Positions 10,557 to 22,805 of a stretch of 64,000 nucleotides of DNA are shown piece after piece. Every line of letters begins with the position of its first letter. The stretch's first letter is position 1. This DNA comes from Owenia fusiformis (Eukaryota; Annelida; Polychaeta; Sabellida; Oweniidae), in assembly GCA_903813345.2 (NCBI GenBank), contig CAIIXF020000002.1:30932926-30996925 (forward strand), in the 5' to 3' direction. Under the pieces are notes generated by a model. That model was not told the DNA's origin, made no database searches, and saw nothing but the letters and a program-made list of their open reading frames with translations. The position numbers and the translations under genes are program-made.

Positions 10557-10969
10557 TATCACGAGGGGATTTTATTGTTTATTTGATGTTTACTTTTTGT
10601 TTCACTTTTGCGAAAATAATGTCAATTAAGTTTTGTATTTAGAGATGTACTCATTAACCCAGCAATTAGATTGAGGTCATTAAAATATTCTCAGACTTCT
10701 TCCTAAATATCTGTTTAAATTCAAGTGGTCATTTGTATTGTAGTTAGTTTTATGTAATCAGAAATATGAATGTATAATTTGTCACATGGTGTCTGGGAAA
10801 CCAGCTGACTTGTATTGTTGGGCAGTTTCGGCCTAACCTTCAAAATTATAACATGGAAAATAAAGACCTCTCACCAAATTCTAAAAAATTAAGAGTTAGT
10901 AATTAATTAACAAGAAAGAACAATGAACAAAATAAATATACAGAACACATATAAAAACGCCCCGTCATA
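10557..10969 (+). repeat. 5' LTR
   Basis: It starts TATCACGAGG and ends CCCCGTCATA. It holds an AATAAA near 10858 that could serve polyadenylation. It matches 15445-15811 and 16553-16641. Confidence 0.82.
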
Positions 10970-10971
10970 TT

Positions 10972-10994
10972 TGGTGGAGCTGCGGTTTCGATCC
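10972..10994 (+). promoter_or_regulatory. Primer-binding site
   Basis: It begins TGGTGGAGC two bases after the LTR. Its reverse complement ends in ...CCACCA and includes a GGATCGAAACC segment, which looks like the T-arm and acceptor 3' end of a tRNA. The AUCGAAA T-loop is typical of eukaryotic initiator tRNA-Met; the exact tRNA is not identified. Confidence 0.65.
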
Positions 10995-12535
10995 TTGGAA
11001 CTTTTAGGAAATTAAATAGGATTCTAAAGACTTGAAAACAACGAAGGATGAAGACAAAGGATTTCTGGAATTTTTGGACACTGCATGCTTAGACTTGGAA
11101 TGGAGTCAATATTTGGAAGAAGAGCAAAATTCAAGAAAAATGTATAAAATTATAATCTAATATTTTGGACTTTCTATCAGTTATGTTTCCTGATGTTTGG
11201 AATAGAAATGAAGATGGGATACTTAGACAAAAATATGTAAGCTACAAGAGACAATAGATTGTTTCAATTTTTCAAATGGATTTAAAGCTACAATCAACAT
11301 AGATTCAATATTTGGACAAATTTAAGAAGAAGAATGAAATCATCAATGAAGAAGAACTTGATCGAAAAGTGAAAAATGGAGATATTTACTAAAATTCAAG
11401 AACTTAACTAGAAACTAATGTACTGGCAGTTTAAATTCGAAATTAATTATGCAAGAAAAGCAGAGATGGGAGCCCAGAAGAGCAGGATGATGATAAACTG
11501 ATGTTACCTCAATTATTTACAAGCAGCTTGGAACTTTTATGGTGTGTTTCGGCTATTTCTACAATGCTACTGATATAATTTTGATAAAGAATATTCTACT
11601 ATGATACAATGTTTGAACCGATGAGCGCTACCCTTATATATCGATAGTGTTTATTGCTGTTGTGTCGATCCTATGTTCCAATCTCCGTAATGATGTATCA
11701 ACACTATGGGACAGGGAGAATTTGACAATCGAGCCCTGGAAGATGCCATGCAGAAATTGTGATTTACAAAAATATGGAAAGTGATGATGTCATTTGGTGG
11801 GTGAGTAAAGGCAAACTTTTTATATCTGAGGTGCAAGTTAAGACAGAGTATCATTGTGGCTTAAATTTTAGTTTTGGAAAGTTGTAAATGTCTAAAGTAA
11901 CATGAGTATAAAACTAAGAAATCATAAAAATAGCAAAATCTATATCAAATAAAAAAAATGGAGCAAGTTGGTCAAGTAGAATAAGAGAAAGTTTGAAAAT
12001 TTAAAGTTTATATAATTAAAATTAAAAAGGATGAGTCTTTGTGAAGCATATCAGTTAAAGTGTAGGTGAAAATGAATTAATTTTGTAAAAGGAAAATAGC
12101 ATGTCATTTGATAATATACAAGTTCAAGAGTATGATACAGATGAAGTAAGTGAATTAAGTAAAGGCTATCTAAAAAGTGAAAATATAAGTAATTAAAGGA
12201 TATAAAGTGATATTATAAGTAAGTAAAGTGAGAATATAAGTATTGTAAAGTGAAAATATAAGTAAGTGAAAGGATATTAATGAAGATATAGTAAAGGTAT
12301 TTAAAGTGATTAAAGTGTATCAAGGACAACCAATTACAAAGGAAAGTATCCCGATCTCATTCAAGAGGAATAGAAATACAGGTCTACTTAGTGTACAGGT
12401 AGATCTGCTGATCTCAGGAAGGTTAAACCTTAATGAAAAGGTTAATCTAGGACGACGTGCGAACTAGTCTCAGTTAACCTATGGCTTGAACCCCACAGTA
12501 CAAAATCAGGTGTAAGACGTTACTATTTGTTTATG
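10995..12535. other. LTR element interior, non-coding
   Basis: A-rich sequence without a usable frame. A purine-rich zone at 12150-12300 repeats GTGAAAATATAAGTAA-like units. This is where gag-pol would lie in an autonomous element. Confidence 0.6.
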
Positions 12536-12537
12536 TA

Positions 12538-13633
12538 CAGGGTGGGCCAAAAAATTTTGCAACTTTTTTAAAAGGCTAGAAAAGTATCATAACATGAAGG
12601 TATTGACATAAAAATTGATATACAGAAAGTTTAGGATAGGCATATTTTACCATTCAAATATCTAAGCTTATACTGACTTCTAATTTTTTGGACAGTTCTT
12701 TGAATATCAATGGTAAATTGTTCATGTGTCCAAGATTTACTGTTTTTCCAAGAAAATGTGACTTTTTATGATTTTATGTGATCAACAATAACACATTCAT
12801 TATGTTCACTGAATCTGCTACAATCTTGGATAACTGTTTATTCAGTATCTAAGACAGTTTCATATTAGTATTTACTCACAATGGTATTATGTTATACTAT
12901 ATCTATAAAACTATTATTAATCATATGTTCTTACATCCACCTTTCACCTTCACTATCGCTCCCAGCCATCGGTCAAGGGTCACTTTTGAATACCTGGAGG
13001 ATGATACATCTAGATTTATTAGTCCTGATGAATTGCTGCCCAATACACCAGATGCCAACCTCTGTGACTATCACACATAGAGGCACCTGGAGCAGTTTAT
13101 TGCAATTAATGGTAATCCACACACAAACTATTGATCAACTAAAAGAAGTTCTGCAGGAGAAATGGAAACTACCGCAAGAATCGCTGAATGGCGCCATTGC
13201 AGTTCCGCCCTCGTGTCTGTGTGAAAGTGAAGATGAAAGGCGGATGCATGGAACATTTTTAAATATATAATTAATAGATACATAATACCTTAGTAAGTAG
13301 ATACTAATATAAAACTGCACTAGCCATTGGTTAAACAAATATCAAAGATTGTAGCAGATTTAGTGAACATAATGAATGTGTTATTGTTGATCACATAATA
13401 TCATGAAAAGTCACATTTTCTTGGAAAAACAGTAAATCTCGGACACATGAACAATTTACCATTGATATTCAAAGAACTGTCAAAAAAATTAGAAGTCAGT
13501 ATTAGCTTAGATATTTGAATGATAAAATATGCCTATCCTAAACTTTCTGTAAATAAATTTTTATGTCAATACCTTCATGTTATGATACTTTCTAGCCTTT
13601 TAAAAAAGTTGCAAAATTTTTTGGCCCACCCTG
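12538..13633 (+). mobile_element. Mariner-like element with about 330-bp inverted repeats, TA target site
   Basis: It starts CAGGGTGGGCCAAAAAATTT and ends with the reverse complement. The long arms (about 12538-12880 and 13300-13633) match almost base for base. TA lies on both sides (12536-12537, 13634-13635). The interior keeps a transposase tail (13020-13270). It is inserted within the LTR element and therefore younger than it. Confidence 0.9.
13020..13270 (+). pseudogene. Mariner-like transposase C-terminal remnant
   Basis: Frames between 13020 and 13270 give LPNTPDANLCDYHT (compare SPDLNPCDYFLWG), then TIDQLKEVLQEKWKLPQESL, which matches the helix after the third catalytic residue (TIxxLKxxIxEEWxxIPQExL), and a degraded arginine-rich end. 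The catalytic core is missing. Confidence 0.65.
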
Positions 13634-13635
13634 TA

Positions 13636-15427
13636 TTTGTGTATAGCCAGTGTCATAACGTATAATTAGAGGGGCAGTTAGTGGCTTACAAATATGGCAA
13701 CCCCGCCTTGTTGACCTATGTACAGTAAGGTAAGTCCAAGTTTTGACATTAAGCACGTAGTACACATAGTTGTCAGTAGAAGAGTTAGTTAGTAAAGTGA
13801 ATTAAGTGAAATAAACCAAGTGAAATCCTAATGAAAGGATAAGAGATAGTCCAAGTGAAATCCTAATGAAAGGATAAGAGATAGTCCAAGTGAAATCCTA
13901 ATGAAAGGATAAGATAGTGAGCCAACAATAAAAAGTGTCACAGTTGCACGGCCAACCCTGCTGATATTTTAAAAGTCATAACCTAATACATTGTATAGTG
14001 TTAAGATCATTTTCTAATATTTAGTATAGTGCCTTCTGGTATATATAGATACTGGGTGCAAATTACTTCCTGGGAGATAGACACTAAATGGGATCGTTTG
14101 GTATAATTCAAAATTATTTTATTGTTTTAATTTAATCAATTGCAAGATTTCACTTACTAATATTATAATTATTGAAATGTGTGTTTCACTTTATTATAAT
14201 GTTCCAGACAAAGGTCATATTTTGGTTTATGTAAAGTTTGCACAGACAATTATGTGGTGCATCATTAGCAGTGTTTGTAAACAAATGTAGTAGAAGTGTA
14301 GGATTCAAGGCAAGTTAGTTTTTTGTCACAGTGATTTTCACGCATTTTAAAACTGTTAAAGAATGATGTAATTTGTTATGTCTTAATTGGAAATGTTGTT
14401 CAGTGCATTAATTAATTTTTCAAAGGTATAGTATAGTGTAACTAAGGTAGAGAACTGCAAGAAGTGCAAAAAGCAAACTACATTTAGAGTGCATCTGTCA
14501 TTAGAGCGTCAAGATAGAATAAATATAAATACCTTGTCAAAGAATTTCAAATAAGTTTTAAGAGTTAAAGTATGTATTATGAACATGTGTATTTTGTAAA
14601 CAATAAAAAGGTGAAATAGAGATGGTATATTTATCATAAATGATGTACAGGTGTTTGTGTATCTAGCTAATATAAAGCAATTTGTTTAATGTTATTAAAA
14701 ATGTATATCAACACTAAGAGTAAAAATGAATGCTTCTAATTCTTGAAATGCCTTCAATGTTTGGCAAGGAATGAAGTGGAATGGTGCCTAGGTGTGGTGT
14801 CCAATGGTGCTACTCTAGTAATAGGCTACTATTGTAAGACTTGGTGCACACATTCTTTATTTAGTGGAAAGAACCAAATATTATCTTAACTGATTGTATA
14901 AGGTAGCAAAGTGTACATGTATATGAAATGTTATAAACAAATGGCGTTAGCTTTTTGAGAAATAAGAGATGTAGATTGTGATGTAGAAACAAAGAGAGTA
15001 AAATAGTGAAATTAGAAACTGTATTTTAAAACAGATAGAGAGAAGTTTTTGTTTCAAATGTAAAAGCCACAATGGTAATTAACCTGTCTAATGTTAATTG
15101 TTTTGCATATCAGAGAAAAAGGTTGTCTTACTCAGACTCACAAGTTGTCTACATAATAAATCAAAATATGAATGAAATTCAAGTGCATATTATTGAGCAA
15201 AATATAGTGACATACATTGTGAAAGTGAAAGACATTTGAATGAAAATTAAATATGCTACTGTAAATTGGATGACAACCCAAAGAATGACTTGAACTATTA
15301 AAGAGTAACTTCAAGTATGCTGAACAAAAATTTATGGACAAAAACATTAACTTTTGTATCCAGTGAAATTCAGACTTTAACATTTCATTTAAACAAGGGG
15401 ATTTTATTGAGAATGCGGGACGCATTC
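13636..15427. repeat. LTR element interior with triplicated 35-bp unit
   Basis: At 13818-13920 the unit CCAAGTGAAATCCTAATGAA...GGATAAGA(GA)TAGT occurs three times in tandem. The rest to 15427 is AT-rich with no coding frame. Confidence 0.7.
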
Positions 15428-15444
15428 TTTGGAGGAGGAGCAAA
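15428..15444 (+). promoter_or_regulatory. Polypurine tract
   Basis: TTTGGAGGAGGAGCAAA lies immediately before the 3' LTR. It is nearly all purine with one C, consistent with a plus-strand priming site. Confidence 0.6.
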
Positions 15445-16641
15445 TATCACGAGGGGATTTTATTGTTTATTTGATGTTTACTTTTTGTTTCACTTTTGCA
15501 AAAATAATGTCAATTAAGTTTTGTATTTAGAGATGTACTCATTAACCCAGCAATTAGATTGAGGTCATTAAAATATTCTCAGACTTCTTCCTAAATATCT
15601 GTTTAAATTCAAGTGGTCATTTGTATTGTAGTAAGTTTTATGTAATCAGAAATATGAATGTATAATTTGTCACATGGTGTCTGGGAAACCAGCTGACTTG
15701 TATTGTTGGGCAGTTTCGGCCTAACCTTCAAAATTATAACATGGAAAATAAAGACCTAACCTTCAAAATTATAACATGGAAAATAAAGACCTCTCACCAA
15801 ATTCTAAATTCTATCTCACCATATTACGCAATCAGCGAGACTATATGAGATGATGACCATCATCTGACCAGCACTTGTTGACCGACATCTAGGCCATGCA
15901 CAGCTAGCTACTTAGATAAGGATTATCAAGTACCTTGAACTTTTAACAATACTTCCAGGAATTGGATATTATAATTACGCATTTACCTCATAGTTTTAGA
16001 TATATTACAAACATTTGAGGAAAAATGTCAGAAATGAATGAAAAAATGGAAAAATAACTTTTAGATGAAGATGAAGAATGCCAACAATCAGTCCAGGGTG
16101 ACATAAGTGGAGATAAACAATCAGTCCAGAAAAATTTCATGGATGCTCTTATGGAACGATTGGATCGAATAGAGAAAAGGCAGGCTGAGACGCAGCCTTC
16201 TACTTCAAAGCGTTTGAAGCGCACAATGGATTACCAATCTCCCCTGACTAACCTGTACCCCACAGCTTCGGATCCAGAAACATCCCCTGATGAGGAATCA
16301 GACGACTTGGATGATGATCAAAAATCCCTTTTAGAGAAATTGAGAACTACCCAGAGACCCAATAGAGAATCTGGGAGTGGTTCTGCTGGGATAGATTTCT
16401 CAGCATTAGAACTAGAGTTTGGGGATTCAGAGCCTCTTGGCCCACCCCTGCCTGAAGAATGGGCAAAGTTTGTAAACAAACGATTCAGTACAAAATTATC
16501 TACTGATACACTGAAGGCAAGAATGAAAGAGATCAAAAAGCCTGAAAATGTGGAAAAAAATTAAGAGTTAGTAATTAATTAACAAGAAAGAACAATGAAC
16601 AAAATAAATATACAGAACACATATAAAAACGCCCCGTCATA
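15445..16641 (+). repeat. 3' LTR, interrupted by a DIRS fragment
   Basis: 15445-15811 and 16553-16641 together match the 5' LTR. This copy has a 37-bp tandem duplication (CTAACCTTCAAAATTATAAC... twice, 15720-15795) absent from the 5' LTR. The middle, about 15812-16552, is foreign sequence with a DIRS-like gag frame. Confidence 0.8.
16025..16564 (+). pseudogene. DIRS-type retrotransposon Gag (ORF1) fragment
   Basis: The frame from 16139 encodes 141 residues: a helix with Arg/Glu repeats (MERLDRIEKRQAETQ), an acidic Ser/Asp-rich linker, then LGPPLPEEWAKFVNKRFST and LKARMKEIKKPENVE. The GPPLxExLAKxVNxRxSxKLS...KxxxRPENCE pattern is characteristic of DIRS ORF1 proteins. Upstream in the same frame, ATG at 16025 (MSEMNEKME) is followed by a TAA at about 16054. 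The frame ends where the flanking LTR sequence resumes, so the downstream part of the DIRS element is missing. The insertion boundary gives no clear target duplication, which suits DIRS (they integrate by a tyrosine recombinase). Confidence 0.75.
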
Positions 16642-17200
16642 GTACCATTCATTGTTGTTGTATCTATTTCATTTACCCCCATATTTACTTGTCACGCTAC
16701 AAACTGTTAATTATTTATTTTCCCCCATTAAATGAAGGCCCTGATTTTATTTTTAGTTAAACTTATTTCCCCTTTGATCATTATTGTTTAACTATTGCCC
16801 CAGGAATATCACAAATGGTGCCAAGGGGTGGTATATAATACTTTGAAAGTGTTGACACAGGCCTCAAACTTTATTTTCATTTAGTGTTAACATTTAGCTT
16901 TGTTTATTGGTTTCTAATATTACCAATTTTCAGTACAAATACATGCCAAATTACAAAACAGTCACTATGAGTATTTCCTCTTGTGCCCAACAAGCTCAAT
17001 TGCCCATGTCTAGGTCAGACTGTTCATTTGATGACCCTGATATTGTCAAAGGTCATCGTGCCCTTGATGACCAGGACATGAAATTTGCCATTGGCAGACA
17101 CTTTATCCTTACCTATATGAAAAACTTTAAAATTGAACCTGATCAAACGCTTTGGCAAAGTCCTTCAAAGTATTCCCCCTATTCATTCAGTGTATAATCC
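16642..17200. other. Interval after the LTR element, no recognised gene
   Basis: 16907-17197 has a 96-codon open stretch with a plausible protein composition (SRSDCSFDDPDIVKG, ALDDQDMKFAIG) but no domain I recognise and no convincing splice context. Treat it as unassigned. Confidence 0.3.
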
Positions 17201-17209
17201 TTTCTCTAC

Positions 17210-18350
17210 ACCTGCTTGGGAAAAATTCAGCATGGAGAGAGCCTTCCCAAGCTCCTCCTTCAACGCTGACTAAGCCAGGGAAGGACTATGCAAGGGGTGA
17301 GCTTTCCCGAGCTGCCCCAAGCCCACATCATGGGGAAAAACATTCCAGGGGAAAAAAATTCCAGGGATGAACTTTCGCCAGCTTCTCCCTGCGAATTATA
17401 CCCTGGGGAAGAAAATGCAAGGGGTGAGCTCTCGAGAGCTCCCTCTAGCCAAAGGCACTCTGTTTTGGAATTTGCAAGGGATGAGCTTTCCTGAGCTCCC
17501 CAAAGCCCATTACATCGTGGACAAATACATTCCAGGGATGAACTTTCGCCAGCTTCTCCCCGCCTATCCTACCCTGGGGAAGACAACACCAGGGGTGAGC
17601 TCTTGAGAGCTCCCTCTAGCCAAAGGCACTCTAATGGGGAATTTGAAAGGAGTGTGCTTTCCCGAGCTCCCCCAATTTTTTTTTTTTTCAATTTCTCATT
17701 TATTCCATATATAACATAAAATACATTACAATATTATTGCCTACATTTTTCAACATTGTCGGCAATATACAAAACATATAAAAATGGAAACAATGAAAAT
17801 ACAATAGATAAGGTACATAATATTAATGGCAGGGAATGTTAGAGGCTTTCGGGGGGGGGGGGGTTAATCTAAAATAATAAAAATTGAATTTTTTCATAAG
17901 AGTTTAAATTTTGGAAACGATTGAAAAATCCTAAGGTTTTTAGTCCTAAAATATTCATGGAGGGAATTCCATGGAGCTCCCCTGCATCCAAGGCACACAT
18001 GGAGGGAACCTGCAAAGAAGGAGCTCTCACGAGTTCCCCTTTGTCCATTGCATCCTGGGAAAAATTATCCCAGGGGTGAGCTCTTTGGGAGTTCCTCCTA
18101 CCCAAAAGACAAACTGGGAGTATTAAGGAGTGAGCTCTTTGGAGCTCCCCTCAGTCCAATGCACACTGGGAGGGAATATGCAAAGGGTGAACTCTCACGA
18201 GCTTCCCCAATCCCAGTGCATCATTGGGAAATCTTTCCTAGGGATGAACTCTCTGAAGGTCCAAGTCCAAGGCACTCTTTTTGGGAAAAAATCCAGAGTG
18301 AGCTCTCCGGAGCTCCCCTCAGTCCAATGCACACTGGGAGGGAATATGCA
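17210..18350. repeat. Degenerate minisatellite with GAGCTC units
   Basis: Units of roughly 60-75 bp recur with GGGTGAGCTCTC(A/G)(A/C)GAGCTCCC, then AAGxCxCAxxxCATxxTGGGxAA and a GxAAxxTGCAAGG element. About a dozen diverged units are visible at 17210-17675 and 17950-18350. A retroposed sequence at 17676-17880 interrupts the array. Open frames here are products of the repeat. Confidence 0.75.
17676..17880 (-). mobile_element. 5'-truncated poly(A) retroposon
   Basis: Read on the minus strand, the sequence ends GGAATAAATGAGAAATTG then a long A run: a polyadenylation signal about 12 bases before a poly(A) tail. The other end is a C run (a plus-strand G tract at about 17852). This is the form of a truncated LINE 3' end or other reverse-transcribed RNA inserted antisense in the minisatellite. 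The source is not identified. Confidence 0.6.
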
Positions 18351-18630
18351 AATGTCATGGGTATCTGATCAACAGTCCAGACCTTGTATAAGTCCAAGAT
18401 CTAAGGGGCATCTTAAGTCTCGCCCTATGCCCTGCAATCACCATTCCCCCATTTCTCGCATCAAAGCGCTAGTTGTACAAAGAGTTATTGGCCTTGGAAA
18501 GCACATGAAAATCTTGGGACATGAACTTCATCATGGAAAGAGAGATGTGGGTTTTAGAAATGAATGCTTCCCTTATTAGCAACTTCAGAGATTCTATAGT
18601 TCCTTATTAGCAACTTCAGAGATTCTATAG

Positions 18631-19540
18631 TTAACAAATTGGGCATGAAAACTGGGCAATGATGACTGCACAATATATCTACAAGTATTTCTACGGTATT
18701 GGTTTAAGGTTTATGTTACAAAAGAGTTCTCTGCATAGTATTGTTATTATTACTTGACATTCCTTTCCAATTTCTGATACTCCAAACTAAATGTTGTATG
18801 CATAACTAGCTTGCCATGATCTTATGCATTTTTTGTTGTCTTGCAAAAATGGAACCACATAGACATAGGAGCATTACTAGCTGACATATATATAGAATTA
18901 TCTCCACAGATCTACCAGTTCTTGTCATTTAATTGTTTTGTTCCACGTAACCCTTGCTTAAATTAGCTCCAATGGTATTTTGAGCTACATATGACACTAA
19001 ACAGTATAAATATACTTTAAAGGGCTATTTTCTCATTGGTGCTGCCCCATACACGCCAAGGAGCTGTGTTAATGATGGAAGAATGTTAACAAATTGGGCA
19101 TGAAAACTGGGCAATGATGACTGCACAATATAGCTACAAGTATTTCTACGGTATTGGTTTAAGGTTTATGTTACAAAAGAGTTCTCTGCATAGTATTGTT
19201 ATTATTACTTGACATTCCTTTCCAATTTCTGATACTCCAAACTAAATGTTGTATGCATAACTAGCTTGCCATGATCTTATGCATTTTTTGTTGTCTTGCA
19301 AAAATGGAACCACATAGACATAGGAGCATTACTAGTTGACATATATATAGAATTATCTCCACAGATCTACCAGTTCTTGTCATTTAATTGTTTTGTTCCA
19401 CGTAACCCTTGCTTAAATTAGCTCCAATGGTATTTTGAGCTACATATGACACTAAACAGTATAAATATACTTTAAAGGGCTATTTTCTCATTGGTGCTGC
19501 CCCATACACGCCAAGGAGCTGCGTTAATGATGGAAGAATG
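18631..19540. repeat. 455-bp tandem duplication, two near-identical copies
   Basis: 18631-19085 and 19086-19540 start TTAACAAATTGGGCATGAAA and end GATGGAAGAATG. I count about three differences in 455 bp, so the duplication is recent. Just before it, CTTATTAGCAACTTCAGAG occurs twice 30 bp apart (18571-18630). Confidence 0.92.
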
Positions 19541-20559
19541 TCTAAGTTGTGCTTCTGGGCTTGAAAATTACAATATCATGGCTATAAGCAACGATCTTTA
19601 ACAAACACGCCTGAGAGAGGTGAGTTGACTACCCCCGCTTGGAAGTAAACATGTACCAATAGTTATCTCTACTCCTACATCCCTTCACAGCGCCACACCA
19701 AGAAGACAAGATCATGCATATATAAAGTCTATCAAGACACTCCCATCACATAGAAGTAAAAAAAGATCAACAAACTCTCCATTAAAATTCATGAGAAATT
19801 ACTCAACACTTTATATGACAAATCAATTAAATTTAGAAAAATAGCTCCCTCAAATTATTTTTAAAAAAAACGAAACGAAATATCCAATATTTCCAAAAAG
19901 AGAAAAGAAGTTCAACTGCAAGAAAATGATTTTCTGGAATTAGTCATTCTGGTAAATGTTATCAAGGAGGTATGACGAAAAAAGAAAACACAATCTGATG
20001 TGACTCTGAAAAAAGTTCATAAGAGGACAAAACTCATATTGTCTGCGATAGCTACTTCTTAATCTGCCCATGTCACTGTCTATCAAAGGGCATGTCCCCA
20101 CAACTGCTTTTGGCCAAGTTCTCAGTTCCCCTTGCAAAATACTGGATTTGATAATACTTTTATATATGTAGAGTGGAGAAGTCTTAGAAAGTACTTCCTT
20201 GAGACAGTCAATATCAGGCGTTTACATCCATTGTAAATATGGAAAGAATGTAGTATTTCAATTTAGAAAGACAATGCTGTGGAAAGGGCATGCTCTACAT
20301 TGAAAAGGATCAAAACAGATTTTAAAAATGATAAATTAAAGTGATATTAAATAAATGAAGCTTTCTAAACTATTGGTTGACTGTAAACATGAAACAACCT
20401 TAGGACACTAAGAAGATAGCTACATGTATAACAGCTGAACTGGCCAAGAAACTTGTTGCAAATCAACCAGGTATTCAAAACAAAGGAGGTAGTATACTGT
20501 AGTGATAGACACAACTAGAAGATTGCAAGCAATCTTACGGAGGCCCCGTAGGCATTGCC
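19541..20559. other. No gene seen
   Basis: AT-rich non-coding sequence; I see no array, inverted repeat or exon here. Confidence 0.5.
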
Positions 20560-21140
20560 AATTAGAAGGTCAACTAAAGGTTAAATATCAAATTTAAGAT
20601 CATATATGAACTCCTTGCCACTTGGTGATAATATGCAAAAAGTTGTTCATTTTGAAGCGTTGAAATTTCACCTTGAAAAATTTCGAACTTTGACCTTTTT
20701 CAGTTTTTAACTGTTGTATCTCAAAACTGGTGCACAATTTAATAGATACGGTCCATTTCACCTGTCTACTAACTCAGTAAAAAATATAAGAAATCAAAAC
20801 ACAACTGTGCAATAATATATGGAAAATTGTATTTAAATTGTATATAAATGTCAGTTGTAAACCACATTATGGGCAAAAAATTAAATTTAAGGCAAGGAGC
20901 AGCTGCCTTGGTTTAAACACTGACCTTGAAAGAAGAGGTCAAGGCAATGGCATGGTTGCTCATGTTAAATGAATGTTAAAGACAACATAGGACACCATTT
21001 ATTGATGTGCCCTTCAACATTAGATTAAAGAATTGTTAAAGGAAATGTAGGCCTAACATCGAGGTTTCATTAGAATTTTCATTCTCAAGCCCTGAAAATG
21101 ATTTGTAGTCTTAAACTTAGAAACTTAGATAAAATAGTAG
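20560..21140. repeat. Dispersed, interrupted monomer of the 37-39.6 kb satellite
   Basis: AAGGTCAACTAAAGGTTAA, the TTGAAAAATTTCGAACTTTG block, TCTCAAAACTGGTGCA and (21095-21135) TTGTAGTCTTAAACTTAGAA all have counterparts in the same order in the satellite at 37,080-39,620. About 190 bp of other sequence interrupts it. Confidence 0.6.
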
Positions 21141-21544
21141 TTTGTGATTTACAGGGTGTCCAAAAAACAGGACCGAAGAAAAGTTATTAACTTGGTCAAT
21201 CCTGCATATATTGCCTCAAAATTTCAGAATTATTTAGTTCATTCAATGTTAATTTAGTTGTGAAAGTTTGATGATAATCTGCCTATGGAGTCAAAAACTA
21301 CAGCACTTTACAACACATGCCCCATTTTGCCACTTTTCCTCTAAATGCATAATCAAATCTGGGAAAGGTTGTTCAATTGTCCATGGCATGACTAAAAATC
21401 TATCTAGATAAGTAAAACTAGTGTCAGACAAGTTCTTAACATTTTAAAATGAGTTGTAAACCATAGATCTACATGTATTTTTAAATGTTAAGGTTTTAAA
21501 TTATATTCTATTCAAATTATATCACTTTTAAATTAGGCTATATC

Positions 21545-22130
21545 ACAGGGTGTCATCGCCTGATTTGGTCAATGTAAGGGAGCAGGTCGTTTTCACAAGA
21601 AATTTCAAGATTTCCACAATATATTTTTTAACTGAAAAGTTGCTAATTCGTAGAGAAAATGAACCAGCACATGCAATGACAATGTCAATCATGCTTCTGT
21701 GTGAAATTCTGCGGAAGTATTTTATGATCTATTACGAAGTTACTAAAGAAGGCGCGAACGTTCTGCACTCGAAATAATCGTTTTTCCATTATAACTTTTT
21801 GACGTATTTTAACGAAGGCTTCTAATTGCTATCCAAGGTAGTCTAAATACCGATTAAAATATTTTTTACTTCAAATAGATAGATACGCCGTCCTTTATTT
21901 AATTTTTAAAAAAAAAAAATGAAATAAATCTTGTCAATGTTAGGTGTAGTTCTGGTGAAATCATTTTGCTCCCTAACATTGACTAACATTGTCATTGCAT
22001 GTGCTGGTTCATTTTCTCTGCAAATGAGCAGCTTCTCAGTTAAAAAATATATTGTGGGCAAAATTTGAAATTTCTTTTGAAAACGACCTGCTCCCTAACA
22101 TTGACCAAATCAGACGATGACATCCCGTGT
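21545..22130. mobile_element. MITE with about 150-bp inverted repeats
   Basis: The left arm 21545-21700 (ACAGGGTGTCATCGCCTGAT, TTTGGTCAATG) matches the right arm 21960-22130 in reverse. Arms include the GGGAGCAGGTCGTTTTC and ATGAACCAGCACATGCAATG blocks. The open frame at 21550-21777 lies within the arm and is not a gene. Confidence 0.75.
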
Positions 22131-22805
22131 ATTTATCTGCTTAAATAGGTCAAAGGCGTCAAAACTGAGATTTGAACTTTTGAGTACACTAGACTATAGC
22201 CTGTAGCCATGTAGATAATATTTTTTTATACATTTAGCAAAAAATATGTTCTCTAGTCTTTTCTACTAGGTACATTAGTGCACTCTTTGTGCAAAATTGC
22301 CTGAATAATTGAAAGATGAAGACATTGTGATGAAGCATGACTATGATTGTAGCTTCACTCTAGAATCAACATATTTAAAGTTGAAGACAGAAAAAGACAA
22401 TGTGAGGAAGGAGACATACCGTGATCTATATTTTGAAGAATAACATGTGAGTTTTGCATATGGTAAAGTTCTATGAACTGTGGACCCCGGGATTTGAATA
22501 GAGCAATATGTACGTTGTCATTCTTTTACCATTTCGTTCAGAGCAAATTTCGCGCATTCACATTCTTAAAAGTTTAGAATGATCTCATAGATTTAATATT
22601 TTGTATTTGTCTTTATTGTTCCATTATGTAAGTCAAACTTTATTAAATATATCTATACTAGACATTTGAAATGATCAGTGATCTTCAACAGGTCTATAAC
22701 TTTTCATGTGTCATTTTTGGAATGTGTATTCCCATGTGTTTAGCTGCTAGCTAAAAGAAGAGCTCAGTAGATGTCAAGTTGAAGTTGTCAACCATGGAAC
22801 CAATA
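22131..22805. other. No gene seen
   Basis: AT-rich sequence without supported features. Confidence 0.5.

Larger units (their letters stand above)
10557..16641 (+). mobile_element. Non-autonomous LTR retrotransposon (6.1 kb with nested insertions)
   Basis: Two direct copies of a 413-bp LTR bound the element: 10557-10969, and 15445-16641 (the second enlarged by an insertion). Termini are unusual: TATCACG...CGTCATA rather than TG...CA, and they are nearly inverted complements. A tRNA-like primer-binding site lies at 10972-10994 and a polypurine stretch at 15428-15444. The 3.4 kb of internal sequence outside the nested mariner element has no recognisable gag or pol, so this resembles a LARD-type element mobilised in trans. 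The LTRs differ at only a few bases over about 360 bp, so the insertion is recent. Flanking GTGC/GTAC may be a damaged 4-bp target duplication. Confidence 0.8.

Noticed and set aside
10972-10994. A tRNA gene
   Set aside because: Only the 3' end of a tRNA is complemented, directly after an LTR; this is a primer-binding site, not a folded tRNA.
17210-18350. Secreted repeat protein encoded by the GAGCTC minisatellite
   Set aside because: Frames switch repeatedly, unit length is not a constant multiple of three, and a poly(A) retroposon interrupts the array.
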